A stretch of 64,000 bases of DNA from Mucilaginibacter polytrichastri (GCF_001911425.1 NZ_MPPL01000001.1:2051388-2115387), one strand, 5' to 3'; numbered from the stretch's first letter, positions 53,634 to 62,186 are shown. The notes: generated from the letters alone by a model not told the origin. Numbers and translations are program-made.

Positions 53634-54642
53634 AGTGTTTCTTTTTACGGATAAAAAAGTCGGCTACAATACTTTGTTTGAGCATGCCTTTAAGGTTGGC
53701 TTCTCCTTTAATAACAGGCAGGGCCTTCCCTTTTTTGCTTGAAGAAAACAGCTTACGCACAAAGTTTTGATGCGCCCGGCTTATGGCCCAGGCATCTTTG
53801 CGTTTGCCCTCATTCATGAAACGGAATATAGCCAGCAGATCCATCCAGAAACGGAGTATAATAATGGGTACTGATTTGTATACCGGCATATTCTTCTTCA
53901 ACAATAATAGATTATTGCGGAAGTTGAGATAGGTTTTAAACGGGTTCTCTTTATCCAGGGTGCCGCCGCCTACATGGTAAACTTCCGACTCGGCACAGTA
54001 CATAATTTTGTAGCCCATATTTTTTAACCGCCAGCAAAGGTCAATCTCTTCCATGTGCGCAAAAAACTGTTCATCAAACCCACCAGATACGTCCCAGTAC
54101 TTTTTCCGGATAAAAAGCGCAGCTCCTGATGCCCAAAATACTTCGCCAGATTGATTGTACTGGCCCTTATCTTCTTCCACCTCGTAAAATATGCGCCCAC
54201 GGCAAAAAGGATATCCAAGGTAATCTATAAAACCACCGGCAGCCCCGGCATGTTCAAAATGGTCCTTTTGCGCAAATGATTTAATTTTAGGTGCGGCAGC
54301 AGCAATGGTAACATCAGTTTCCATCAGTGCAATTACAGGTTCTATCCAGTCCTGGCTAACTTCGATATCAGAATTGAGCAGGATGTAGTAATCTGCCTCA
54401 ACTTTTTCCAAAACGCGGTTATAACCACCCGTAAAGCCATAATTGGCATCATTTTCAATAATGGTAACAGTGGGGAATTGTGCGCGTAAAAAAGCAACAG
54501 AACCGTCTGATGATGCATTATCGCCCACCACAATTTTGAGGTTGGGGTACGACGATTGCATTACACCCGGCAAAAACCGGCTTAAATATTTTAAGCCGTT
54601 CCAGTTTAATATAACTACAGCTACGCTAGGTTTAATCTCCAT
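53602..54642 (-). CDS. Family 2 glycosyltransferase (rhamnosyltransferase-like)
   Basis: 346 residues, GT-A fold. 'VAVVILNWNGLKYL' and 'VVGDNASSDGSVAFL' bind the nucleotide sugar; 'NSDIEV' is the metal-binding DxD-type motif, and 'EIDLCWRLKNMGYKI' is the ED-type motif of WbbL-like rhamnosyltransferases. It probably adds a sugar to a cell-envelope glycan. The start directly abuts the stop of the lipid A-type acyltransferase gene, so both are in one operon and a lipopolysaccharide role is reasonable. The 3' end overlaps the convergent mscS-like gene by 32 bp. Confidence 0.9.
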   Translation of the reverse strand: MEIKPSVAVVILNWNGLKYLSRFLPGVMQSSYPNLKIVVGDNASSDGSVAFLRAQFPTVTIIENDANYGFTGGYNRVLEKVEADYYILLNSDIEVSQDWIEPVIALMETDVTIAAAAPKIKSFAQKDHFEHAGAAGGFIDYLGYPFCRGRIFYEVEEDKGQYNQSGEVFWASGAALFIRKKYWDVSGGFDEQFFAHMEEIDLCWRLKNMGYKIMYCAESEVYHVGGGTLDKENPFKTYLNFRNNLLLLKKNMPVYKSVPIIILRFWMDLLAIFRFMNEGKRKDAWAISRAHQNFVRKLFSSSKKGKALPVIKGEANLKGMLKQSIVADFFIRKKKHFTDLDQRHFY

Positions 54643-55524
54643 TTAAATATTGTCCGGCTTAAATTTCCATCTCCGGTGAGACCATAACCAATACGGCGGC
54701 TCTTCTCTGATCACTTTTTCCAGGTATTGTACATGCGCCCTGGTTATTTCATATTCGGCAGCTTGTTTGGGCTCATCAACCAGCGGCACAAAAGTACACC
54801 GGTAATAACCCCGTTTTACACGGCGGATATCGGCAAATATAACAACCGAATTAAAAAGCGTCGATATTTTTTCAATTCCTAAAAAAACAGCAGTTGGCTG
54901 ATTTAAAAACTGTGTAAAAAAATGAGCTTCCTCGCGGATGGGTGTCTGGTCTGATGCAAAAACGGTTAATGATAATTCTTTTCTAAACTCAATCATTTTG
55001 CGTAAGGTAGCCTTCATCGGCACCATGGTAACACCAAATTTACTGCGTACTTTAATATACATAGCGTCTGCCGCTTTATCTTGCAGGGGCTTGTAAATAA
55101 TTGTCCGTCTGTGCTGGGGGCATATAAAACTGGTACGTAATACGGCCCACTCCCAGTTACCATAATGCCCCACAGCGATAATTACATTTCTGTTTTGTTT
55201 AAAATAATTGGGGACAAGATCTTCATTTACCAAAAACATGCGCCGCATAATTTCCTTTTCACTGAGGGTAATTGCTTTAATGGTTTCCACAAGCAGATCG
55301 GCCAGGTAATGGAAGTATTTTTTTTCGATAGCAGCACGTTCAGCTTCCGTTTTTTCCGGAAAAGAATTCAGCAGATTTACCTGCACAACCTTGCGCCTGT
55401 AGCCAACAACGTAATAAATAACAACGTACAAAAAATCGGCTATCAGGTATAATAACCAGAAGGGAAGCAATGATACAAGGTATAAAAAGAAAACAGCTAA
55501 ACTTGTAAGCCCTTTTTTTATCAT
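54643..55524 (-). CDS. LpxL/HtrB-family lauroyl (lysophospholipid) acyltransferase
   Basis: 293 residues. An N-terminal membrane helix (about 8-40) anchors the enzyme, and the catalytic HX4E motif is visible in 'VGHYGNWEW'. Later 'VFASDQTP' and 'IRRVKRGYYRCTF' fit the LpxL/LpxM family. It adds secondary acyl chains to lipid A, or acylates a related lipid such as an ornithine/glycine lipid. A -7-like box lies 23 bases upstream. It is the first gene of a two-gene operon with the glycosyltransferase. Confidence 0.9.
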   Translation of the reverse strand: MIKKGLTSLAVFFLYLVSLLPFWLLYLIADFLYVVIYYVVGYRRKVVQVNLLNSFPEKTEAERAAIEKKYFHYLADLLVETIKAITLSEKEIMRRMFLVNEDLVPNYFKQNRNVIIAVGHYGNWEWAVLRTSFICPQHRRTIIYKPLQDKAADAMYIKVRSKFGVTMVPMKATLRKMIEFRKELSLTVFASDQTPIREEAHFFTQFLNQPTAVFLGIEKISTLFNSVVIFADIRRVKRGYYRCTFVPLVDEPKQAAEYEITRAHVQYLEKVIREEPPYWLWSHRRWKFKPDNI

Positions 55525-55547
55525 TAATTTCGGAAAATTTTAAGCTA

Positions 55548-55555
55548 CAAACATA
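55548..55555 (-). promoter_or_regulatory. Candidate -7 box (TATGTTTG) of the acyltransferase-glycosyltransferase operon
   Basis: An exact TAnnTTTG match on the minus strand, 23 bases upstream of the ATG at 55524, within the 37-bp gap to the divergent WbqC-like gene. A TTTTTC stretch lies near the -33 position. Confidence 0.45.
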
Positions 55556-55561
55556 AACTAT

Positions 55562-56176
55562 ATGATTGAAAAAGGCGCGTTGCTCCCTTTGTTTTATCTG
55601 CCGCCGGTTGAATATTTTACGCAACTAAATAAATTTAAACCGGAGATCTGGCTGGAGCAGGCCGAGCATTTCCCGAAACAAACGTACCGTAACCGGGCCA
55701 ATATTTACTCGCCCGATGGCGTGCTAACGCTTGTGGTACCGGTTGTTAAAGGTTCAAAGGTACATACCCCTGTAAAAGATGTAAAAATAAGCTACGATTT
55801 TAAATGGCAGCGCCTGCACTGGCTAAGCCTCGAAGCCTGTTATCGGCGGTCGGCTTATTTTGAATATTATGAGGATGACTTTGCACCTTTTTACGAGCAA
55901 AAAACATCGCACCTGTTTGATTATAACCAAAAGCAGTTAGAATTGCTGCTGCGGTTATTAAAAATTAAAAGCCCGCTCAACTATACCGAAAGTTATGAGG
56001 CAACATATCCTGGGGCGGTAACAGACTTTCGCAAGGCATTTAGCACTAAAAAAGAAGTTACCATTGAACAAAAGCCGTACTTTCAGGTTTTTGAAGAACG
56101 CCATGGTTTTTTAAAGAACCTCAGTATTATAGACCTACTGTTTAACCAGGGCCCGCAGGCATTAAATTATTTGTAA
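55562..56176 (+). CDS. WbqC-family protein
   Basis: 204 residues. The opening 'ALLPLFYLPPVEYFTQL' and 'YRNRANIYSPDGVLTLVVPV' are the signature of the WbqC family, with 'LEACYRRSAYFEYYEDDFAPFY' later. WbqC-like proteins are found in O-antigen and sugar-modification clusters; some are linked to nucleotide-sugar or glycine/aminoacyl transfer, but the reaction is not settled. It is divergent from the acyltransferase operon by 37 bp and abuts corA with no intergenic base, so the two are co-transcribed. Confidence 0.88.
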   Translation: MIEKGALLPLFYLPPVEYFTQLNKFKPEIWLEQAEHFPKQTYRNRANIYSPDGVLTLVVPVVKGSKVHTPVKDVKISYDFKWQRLHWLSLEACYRRSAYFEYYEDDFAPFYEQKTSHLFDYNQKQLELLLRLLKIKSPLNYTESYEATYPGAVTDFRKAFSTKKEVTIEQKPYFQVFEERHGFLKNLSIIDLLFNQGPQALNYL

Positions 56177-57292
56177 ATGAGCAAAAGATCACGTTTTAAA
56201 CATAAGCGCATGGGCCAGGTTGGCGACATCCCGGGCATGATCCGTGTACCTGATGATGCGCTTAAACCCAAAATCAGTGTGTATTCATACAATGCCGATG
56301 AGGTGATTACATCAACAGGCGATGAGATTGATGTGATCATAAAGCAATTTGACAAATGTAAATGCCATACCCACTGGATAAAGGTTAACGGCCTCGGCGA
56401 CGCCACATTGATAGAAAAGATAGGCGACTTGCTGAAGATCAATGTATTGGTTCTGGAGGATATTACCAATACGCACCAACGCCCCAAGTTTGATGAATAC
56501 GAAGGCTACTTTTTTGCAACAAGCCGCATTATCCAACTCTCACATGCCGGGGATGAGATGCTGAATACCCAGTTTTCTGCCATTGTTAAAGATGATCTGA
56601 TCATTAGTTTCCAGGAAAATTACGAGGATTGCTTTGATGCGGTAATTAACCGGCTTAAAGCGGGTAAGGGAATCATCCGCACCGGAGGCCCGGCCTACAT
56701 GTGTTATGCTTTAATGGATACCATTATTGATACCTATTTTGTGGTACTGGCAGATATCGGCGAATCACTAGACGCGCTGGAAGACCGATTGTATGCCAGC
56801 GCCGATAAAACCATTATGTACGATAGCCAGCACATGAAACGCGAACTGATTATGATGCGCAAGGTAAGCTGGCCCGAACGGGACAAGATCAATGATATGA
56901 TCCGTAGCGATAGCGCTTTAATTAGTACAGAAGTAAAAACCTATCTGCGCGATGCTTACGACCATTGTATCCATATTATGGATGTGATAGACAGCTATAA
57001 GGAAATTACCACCAGTATCACAGACTTGTACCTATCTATGGTAAGTAACCGCATGAACGAGATTATGAAGGTGCTCACTATTATTTCTGTGATATTTATC
57101 CCGCTAACGTTTGTTGCCGGTATTTATGGGATGAATTTTGCGCGCCAGGATGATAAAGGCCATATTATAACTGATAATATGCCCGAACTTTATATGCACC
57201 ATGCTTATCCTGTTGCACTTATTAGTATGCTGATTATAGCAGCTATACTAATATTTATTTTTTGGCGAAAAGGCTGGTTTAACAGGTTATAA
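56177..57292 (+). CDS. corA: CorA-family magnesium/cobalt transporter
   Basis: 371 residues. A cytoplasmic alpha/beta funnel domain (about 1-280) with a long stalk helix leads to two membrane helices. The selectivity motif 'YGMNF' (Gly318-Met319-Asn320) follows the first helix, and the basic end 'WRKGWFNRL' is the inner-side cluster. It forms a pentameric Mg2+ channel. It is encoded directly after the WbqC-like gene. A second Mg2+ transporter of another family (mgtE) lies about 12 kb away. Confidence 0.95.
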   Translation: MSKRSRFKHKRMGQVGDIPGMIRVPDDALKPKISVYSYNADEVITSTGDEIDVIIKQFDKCKCHTHWIKVNGLGDATLIEKIGDLLKINVLVLEDITNTHQRPKFDEYEGYFFATSRIIQLSHAGDEMLNTQFSAIVKDDLIISFQENYEDCFDAVINRLKAGKGIIRTGGPAYMCYALMDTIIDTYFVVLADIGESLDALEDRLYASADKTIMYDSQHMKRELIMMRKVSWPERDKINDMIRSDSALISTEVKTYLRDAYDHCIHIMDVIDSYKEITTSITDLYLSMVSNRMNEIMKVLTIISVIFIPLTFVAGIYGMNFARQDDKGHIITDNMPELYMHHAYPVALISMLIIAAILIFIFWRKGWFNRL

Positions 57293-57311
57293 AGATCAAA
57301 CTATTTTTAGA

Positions 57312-57339
57312 TATTACTGACAAAAGCTTGTCAGTAATA
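57312..57339. terminator. 12-bp perfect hairpin after corA
   Basis: TATTACTGACAA (57312-57323) pairs perfectly with 57328-57339 around AAGC. It starts 20 bp after the corA stop. No T-tract follows directly, so it is a terminator-like or 3'-end-protecting hairpin rather than a classical terminator. Confidence 0.55.
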
Positions 57340-57342
57340 AAG

Positions 57343-57501
57343 ACTTTTAAGTCTGTAAAATATTATAAAAGTGGAACATGAACTTAATTCATTTTTTGAC
57401 TTAAGTAACTAATTAACAATTACTTATGTAGATAATCTTATTAAAATAATAACTTTTAAGGCTGTAGAATGGAACATGTGGCACTTGTGGAACTGTTCCA
57501 C
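57343..57501. repeat. Short imperfect direct repeats and palindrome
   Basis: A 19-bp unit at 57343-57361 recurs at 57452-57470 with 17 identities, and each is followed by GGAACATG (57373-57380; 57471-57478). Next comes the palindrome GTGGAAC-T-GTTCCAC (57487-57501). All lie in the gap between convergent genes, where a classical promoter or operator is not expected. Confidence 0.5.
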
Positions 57502-57513
57502 TTTAAAAGCATA

Positions 57514-57555
57514 AAAAAACTGCCTCACAATCAATGTGGAGGCAGCTTTTTTTTA
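57514..57555. terminator. Bidirectional terminator between corA and the acidic-protein gene
   Basis: Stem CTGCCTCACA (57520-57529) pairs with 57535-57545 around ATCAA with one bulged G; an A-tract precedes and an eight-T run follows. Confidence 0.85.
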
Positions 57556-57570
57556 TAGCTAAAACACCGC

Positions 57571-57810
57571 TTAGTCTTCCTTTTTCGGTGCAATACCGTG
57601 GTCAACATCGAGTGTGAAAGATGATTCGGCTGCATCGTATGCAGTCTGCAAACCCTGAATATCCGCTTGCTCATCTGCAGGTTCTACATCGTTGCCATCT
57701 CCAGACAGGTCACTCTCTTGTGTTTGTGCGTTTTCCTGTTCGTTGCTCAGGTTTCTTGGGTTATCGTTGTTCTCATTATTTAAGGCAATTTCATTTTCCG
57801 GGATGCTCAT
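57571..57810 (-). CDS. Small acidic hypothetical protein, 79 residues
   Basis: A very acidic, Asn/Glu/Gln/Asp-rich protein with no signal peptide or membrane helix and little predicted structure ('NNENNDNPRNLSNEQENAQ', 'DLSGDGNDVEPADEQADI'). It ends in a short segment 'AYDAAESSFTLDVDHGIAPKKED' that may be the conserved part. It looks intrinsically disordered. I cannot assign a family. It is a single gene on the minus strand with a good terminator after it, and msrA lies upstream on the same strand. Confidence 0.55.
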   Translation of the reverse strand: MSIPENEIALNNENNDNPRNLSNEQENAQTQESDLSGDGNDVEPADEQADIQGLQTAYDAAESSFTLDVDHGIAPKKED

Positions 57811-57873
57811 AGTCTTTATTTTTAGATGTTATCTTATAACTAAGTTAAACAATGATTGTTTAAATAACTATTA

Positions 57874-58533
57874 TTATTTCTTAAACTCGGGCTTCAGGTA
57901 GTCATGCATGGCCTTGCGCATTTTCATTACCTTAGGTGCAGACACCGATGCAATGTAAGGGCTATCTCCATGTGTTTTATAATATCCCTGGTGATATTTC
58001 TCCGCAGGGTAAAATACCTTAAAAGGCTCTACCTGGGTAACTATCATTTTGCTGTAATGCTTGCTGTTACTTACCTTTTTAATTACAGCCTCTAGTGTAG
58101 CTTTCTGTTCCGGCGTACGGTAAAAAGCAATAGAGCGATAATCTGTCCCCTCATCCGGCCCCTGGTAATTTAGTTCTGTGGGGTCGTGCGCATAAAAGAA
58201 AGCTTCGGCCAAGGTTGCGTAACTAATCACTTTAGGGTCAAAATATACCTGTGCTACTTCTGCATGGCCGGTAGTTTTGGTGCAAACATCCTCGTAACTT
58301 GGATTTTTTGTGCTGCCACCGGCAAAGCCAGCTACCACCTTATCTACACCCTTAAGCTCAGACATGGCCTCGCTCATGGCCCAGAAACAGCCCCCGCCAA
58401 AAGTGGCTACCTCCTGCCCCGGTTTCGGGGTTGGTACGGTCGCAAAACCGTTTTTGCTTTCTGAAGTTTGCGCACTGGCACAACCGCACAACAGCATAAC
58501 GCCGGTTATATAGAAAAGAAAGTTCCTGATCAT
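57874..58533 (-). CDS. msrA: Peptide-methionine (S)-S-oxide reductase, exported
   Basis: The frame is open to 58566, but I choose the ATG at 58533, which gives a compact signal sequence with a lipobox-like 'LLCGC' (219 residues). The catalytic Cys49 is in 'GGGCFWAMSEAM', the MsrA GCFW motif; 'GHAEVAQVYFDP' and 'YHQGYY' are conserved blocks. It reduces methionine-S-sulphoxide in proteins. The lipoprotein-type leader suggests that it acts in the cell envelope, not the cytoplasm. No msrB is fused or adjacent. Confidence 0.92.
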   Translation of the reverse strand: MIRNFLFYITGVMLLCGCASAQTSESKNGFATVPTPKPGQEVATFGGGCFWAMSEAMSELKGVDKVVAGFAGGSTKNPSYEDVCTKTTGHAEVAQVYFDPKVISYATLAEAFFYAHDPTELNYQGPDEGTDYRSIAFYRTPEQKATLEAVIKKVSNSKHYSKMIVTQVEPFKVFYPAEKYHQGYYKTHGDSPYIASVSAPKVMKMRKAMHDYLKPEFKK

Positions 58534-58610
58534 AGCTAATTGATTTACAGTATTAACGTAGTACAAGATACTATGGTTTAACGTATTTGTAACCCTAGTG
58601 CCATATAATA

Positions 58611-58865
58611 TTAATACCGCCTTTCTGCAGCTTCGAGCCGTTTACGCAACTCGTATAGTATCGACATCATACCGTTGATCTTAATTTCATGAATAGTCGA
58701 TAACATCATGCCCAGCTTACCCGGGGGCATACCACCATTACGGTGCATCCACTCGAGGTAAGAAACGGGTAAGTCGGCAATTAAAATGCCCTTATGTTTA
58801 CCAAAGGGCATTTTAGTCCGCAAAATATCTATTAATACCGAGTAGTCAGGTTGTACGGGTTCCAC
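58611..58865 (-). CDS. DUF3820-family small protein
   Basis: 84 residues with the family's 'KMPFGKHKGILIADLPVSYLEWM' signature in the N-terminal half and a helical C-terminal half. The family is sometimes labelled a quorum-sensing-regulated virulence factor, but the biochemical role is not known. The ORF begins with GTG/ATG-like choices close together; ATG at 58865 is kept. It lies 15 bp downstream of the metallo-beta-lactamase-fold gene, so the two are probably co-transcribed. Confidence 0.85.
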   Translation of the reverse strand: MEPVQPDYSVLIDILRTKMPFGKHKGILIADLPVSYLEWMHRNGGMPPGKLGMMLSTIHEIKINGMMSILYELRKRLEAAERRY

Positions 58866-58880
58866 ACGGTAAAGATACAG

Positions 58881-59822
58881 CTATGCTACAGCTTTACGTA
58901 TCTGCCGGGCAATTATAAATCCGGCGGCAATACTGGTAATTATCATTGCTGCAATAAACTTGCGGTTAGCTTTAAAAGGCGGCACATATAAAACGCCTGT
59001 CTCGTCGGCTACCGCAGGCTGTTTAATATATCGGCCACTGGTTGGTACGGCCAGCTCGTCGAAGTTTTCGGCCAACTCGTCCAGCGCTACCTGGAGTTCA
59101 CGCCCGCGCATCAGCGGACCGTGCCCTGTTGCTGCAATACGCGGATGCAAGCCTGCCAGTTTAATTACAGATGCCTTGGCGGCTTTCCAATCGGGTGTAA
59201 TATACCTTGGCGGGCCGGATAGTTTTTTAAGTGAGCTTAGTATATAAATGGCAGATTCTGCCTTGGTAGTAACAAAAGCATCGCCGGCAATAAGCGTGGT
59301 ATTCAATGGAAAAAATAAGGAGATATGTCCCGGCGAATGGCCAGGCGTGTAGATGATCCGCCACTCGGGCAGTTCTGCTATGCGGCCCTCTTCTATGGCT
59401 TTTACTTTGTTACCTAATTTTAACGGCTTGGTACGAAAAAGCACAGAAAATAAACTCATAATGCCGCCGCCTACAGTCGGGTCTACAGGTGGATATGATG
59501 ATTTACCGGTTAAATAGGGCAATTCATATTCGTGCGCATAAACAGGTACTTTCCAGTGTTTTAACAAAGCTTCCAGCGAGCCGCTATGGTCAGAGTGCCC
59601 ATGTGTTAATATAATGGCAGAGGGGCGCGTACCTAAGCCAAACAAAGCTTCGGCCATAGCAATAATTTTGCCGGCCGATCCCTGCGGGCCGGTATCAACC
59701 AACACCCATCCCTTTTTTACACCACGGCGGTTGGCTATCATGTATACGTTTACAAACATTAGCTTCATTCCCCAAACGCCTTGCGCAACCTGGAAAAAGT
59801 TTACTTTATTTTTCTTGATCAT
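58881..59822 (-). CDS. Metallo-beta-lactamase-fold hydrolase with C-terminal membrane helix
   Basis: 313 residues. The metal motif 'THGHSDHSG' (His74, His76, Asp78, His79), 'YTPGHSPGH', 'AGDAF' and 'ATGHGP' supply the two-metal site of the glyoxalase II-like MBL family. A C-terminal helix (about 285-305, 'FIAAMIITSIAAGFIIA') would anchor the enzyme to the membrane. The substrate is not evident. It is the first gene of a pair with the DUF3820 gene and is divergent from the 74-residue gene. Confidence 0.88.
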   Translation of the reverse strand: MIKKNKVNFFQVAQGVWGMKLMFVNVYMIANRRGVKKGWVLVDTGPQGSAGKIIAMAEALFGLGTRPSAIILTHGHSDHSGSLEALLKHWKVPVYAHEYELPYLTGKSSYPPVDPTVGGGIMSLFSVLFRTKPLKLGNKVKAIEEGRIAELPEWRIIYTPGHSPGHISLFFPLNTTLIAGDAFVTTKAESAIYILSSLKKLSGPPRYITPDWKAAKASVIKLAGLHPRIAATGHGPLMRGRELQVALDELAENFDELAVPTSGRYIKQPAVADETGVLYVPPFKANRKFIAAMIITSIAAGFIIARQIRKAVA

Positions 59823-59954
59823 TACAAAAAACAGGTTTATGCCCTGTTCAACAACGGTACTGTAGTATGGTTTTAATGTAATAGTTGAAAATGCAAAACA
59901 TTAAATGTTAAACACAATGCTTTAATTTGCTGTTACACTACCAACAATAATACT

Positions 59955-60179
59955 ATGGAACAAGAATTTGATGTTGTACTTACCGGATCTGACGGACCCG
60001 TTGAAGGCATTGCTAAAAAATTAGATCACAGTGCGTATGATGAAGCTTACGAGTTTATCTCTGTTGATGAAACCGTCCATTTGCTCATTGCCAAAGAGAA
60101 CGGCCAGTGGACCCGCGTAGCCGGTACCGACCCTTACTTTAGCGGTTGGGCCGATGAATTGGCCGAACAGGTAAAATAA
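59955..60179 (+). CDS. Small acidic hypothetical protein, 74 residues
   Basis: A compact acidic protein ('EQEFDVVLTGSDGPVEGIAKKLDHSAYDEAYEFIS…LIAKENGQWTRVAGTDPYFSGW') that looks folded, with beta strands around a helix. It has no signal peptide or membrane helix. The family is unknown to me. It lies 16 bp before the aldo/keto reductase gene and is likely co-transcribed with it. A TAATTTG sequence at 59923-59929 (one spacer base short of TAnnTTTG) may be its -7 box. Confidence 0.6.
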   Translation: MEQEFDVVLTGSDGPVEGIAKKLDHSAYDEAYEFISVDETVHLLIAKENGQWTRVAGTDPYFSGWADELAEQVK

Positions 60180-60195
60180 TATTAAAAATACACTG

Positions 60196-61146
60196 ATGGA
60201 AAAACGTGAATTGGGCCAATCAGGTATCAAAGTTGTACCGTTTTGCTTTGGAGGTAATGTATTTGGCTGGACTATTGACGAGCCTACTTCCTTCAAATTA
60301 TTAGACGCTTTTACAGATAGCGGCTTAGACTTTATTGATACGGCCGATGTTTACTCTGCCTGGGCGCACAATGGCGTGGGTGGGCAATCTGAAACCATTA
60401 TAGGTAACTGGCTTAAAAAAAGTGGTAAACGTAATGATGTAATCATCGCTACCAAGGTTGGCAAGCCCATGGGCGAAGGTAAAAAGGGCCTCTCTGCCAA
60501 ATATATAAACCAGGCTGTTGAAGATTCATTGAAGCGTTTGCAGACTGACTATATCGATCTTTACCAATCTCATGATGACGATCAAAGTACGCCGTTGGAA
60601 GAAACAATGGATACTTATGATAAATTAATTAAAGCCGGTAAGGTAAGAGCTATTGGTGCGTCAAACTACACCGGCGAGCGTTTTCAACAAGCTTTAAAAG
60701 TGAGCAGGGACAACGGCTTTGCTACTTACCAAACCCTGCAACCCGAGTATAACTTGTACGAACGCGAAGCGTATGAGAAAGATCTGGAACCAGTAATATT
60801 AGAAAATAATGTTGGTGTAATTACCTACTATTCATTAGCCAGCGGATTTTTAACCGGCAAGTACAGATCTGAAGATGATTTGAATAAAAGCAAGCGCGGC
60901 GGCGGTATTAAAAAATACCTAAACGAACGTGGTTACAATATATTGAAAGCATTGGATGAAGTTGCAAAACAATATAAAGTAACTCCTGCTGCGATATCAC
61001 TGGCATGGCTGATTGCCCGCCCCGGTATTACTGCGCCCATAGCCAGTGCAACCAGTGTAGAGCAATTGAACGAGATTAGTAAGGCTGTAAGCTTAAATCT
61101 TTCTCAGGATGCTGTTGAGCTTTTAAATACAGCTAGTAAATATTAA
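60196..61146 (+). CDS. Aldo/keto reductase
   Basis: A 316-residue TIM-barrel oxidoreductase. The catalytic tetrad is visible: Asp48 in 'FIDTADVYS', Tyr53, Lys87 in 'IIATKVG', and His126 in 'LYQSHDDD'. The C-terminal NADP-binding region has 'IARPGITAPIASATS' and 'QLNEISKAV'. The sequence resembles the YajO/Gfo-type group of bacterial aldo/keto reductases with NADPH as cofactor. The substrate is unknown. It is preceded by a 74-residue hypothetical gene and followed by a good terminator. Confidence 0.93.
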   Translation: MEKRELGQSGIKVVPFCFGGNVFGWTIDEPTSFKLLDAFTDSGLDFIDTADVYSAWAHNGVGGQSETIIGNWLKKSGKRNDVIIATKVGKPMGEGKKGLSAKYINQAVEDSLKRLQTDYIDLYQSHDDDQSTPLEETMDTYDKLIKAGKVRAIGASNYTGERFQQALKVSRDNGFATYQTLQPEYNLYEREAYEKDLEPVILENNVGVITYYSLASGFLTGKYRSEDDLNKSKRGGGIKKYLNERGYNILKALDEVAKQYKVTPAAISLAWLIARPGITAPIASATSVEQLNEISKAVSLNLSQDAVELLNTASKY

Positions 61147-61164
61147 ACGTTATAAACAAATACA

Positions 61165-61210
61165 TTGTGTCTAGTTTGCAAGTTTTATAAGAGACACAAA
61201 TTATTGTGTC
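61165..61210. repeat. Alternative TTGTGTC/GACACAA hairpins
   Basis: TTGTGTCT (61165-61172), AGACACAA (61192-61199) and TTGTGTC (61204-61210): the middle element can pair with either outer one, giving two mutually exclusive stems. They lie between the aldo/keto reductase stop and its terminator. Confidence 0.4.
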
Positions 61211-61235
61211 GCTACGATGTAGAATAATAACAGAA

Positions 61236-61268
61236 AAAAGGCCACCTCGATAACATCGGTGGCCTTTT
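61236..61268. terminator. Bidirectional terminator between convergent genes
   Basis: Perfect 11-bp stem AAAAGGCCACC/GGTGGCCTTTT (61236-61246 with 61258-61268) with an 11-base loop. It serves the aldo/keto reductase (plus) and the Gly/Asn-rich protein gene (minus). Confidence 0.9.
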
Positions 61269-61292
61269 AACATATATATTAGGGTAACGTAC

Positions 61293-62186
61293 TTAGAATC
61301 TGGCCGGGCGCATCATGCCCATTTTGTTGGCTGCAAAGTGTTCATCTCCCCTATTGCCTCTATCCTGACCTTGTTGGCCGCCATTGTTTTGTGGTTGGCC
61401 ATTACCACGGCCTTGTCCTTGCTGACCATTATTTTGGTTAACGGGTTGGCCTAAGTTATTACCACGACCTTGTCCTTGCTGACCGCCATTTTGGTTAACG
61501 GGTTGGCCGCCATAATTTTGTTGACCATAATTCCCTCTACCATGGCCTTGCTGCCCACCGTTTTGGTATTGGTTTTGTTGCGGTTGCCCACCATAGTTGC
61601 CACGATCTTGATTCTGCTGACCTCTGTTTTCGTACTGGCCGCCATAGTTACCTCTGTTAGGGGCATTAAATTGCCCACCACGGTTATCGCCATTCCAACC
61701 TCTGTTATCATCTCTGTGGTTATCAAAACCGCCTCGGTTATCATCCCGGTGATTATCAAAACCTCCCCTGTTGGCATAGCGGTTATCAAAACCACCGCCT
61801 CTTTGGTCGAAGCCGCCAAAACGGGTCCGATATTCATCGTGGCGCATGTAAGGGCGTTGTGCACGCACTTCATAGTGGCGGGCATTTCTCCAGTCGTAAT
61901 TACGATATCGGCCCGGTAAGTAAGCGGCATGGATCCATTGCTCACCATCGTTATAATAATAACATTGTTGGCTTACGTCGTAATAAGCCTCCACATCGGG
62001 TAAATAATAATAGTCGTCATCATCATCGTAGTTGGTGTAACTAACATCCTGCACGGGTTGGGCAACTATTACACGGGTGCCTACATTACCAAAGTGTAAA
62101 TTAACACCTAATCTTATTTGTGCATCAGCAGTTTTTACGGTTAATAAACCTGCGCCCACTGCCATTATTATTGCTAAGTTTTTCAT
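61293..62186 (-). CDS. Exported Gly/Asn/Gln/Arg-rich low-complexity protein
   Basis: The frame is open to 62261, but the ATG at 62186 gives a clean signal peptide ('…LTVKTADAQ'), so I use it (297 residues). After a folded N-terminal region ('RLGVNLHFGNVGTRVIVAQPV', a Tyr/Asp-rich segment and 'CYYYNDGEQWIHAAYLPGRYRNYDWRNA') comes a long low-complexity tail of repeats: 'RGGFDNHRDDN' units and then 'GGQQGQGRGN' units. It is probably a cell-surface or secreted protein. Its role is unknown. The repeats invite length variation. Confidence 0.75.
   Translation of the reverse strand: MKNLAIIMAVGAGLLTVKTADAQIRLGVNLHFGNVGTRVIVAQPVQDVSYTNYDDDDDYYYLPDVEAYYDVSQQCYYYNDGEQWIHAAYLPGRYRNYDWRNARHYEVRAQRPYMRHDEYRTRFGGFDQRGGGFDNRYANRGGFDNHRDDNRGGFDNHRDDNRGWNGDNRGGQFNAPNRGNYGGQYENRGQQNQDRGNYGGQPQQNQYQNGGQQGHGRGNYGQQNYGGQPVNQNGGQQGQGRGNNLGQPVNQNNGQQGQGRGNGQPQNNGGQQGQDRGNRGDEHFAANKMGMMRPARF

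Noticed and set aside
61451..61948. Alternative frames (minus 61451-61948 and plus 61470-61919) in the Gly/Asn-rich gene
   Set aside because: They result from low-complexity repeats lacking stops in several frames. Only the frame with signal peptide and regular repeats is plausible.
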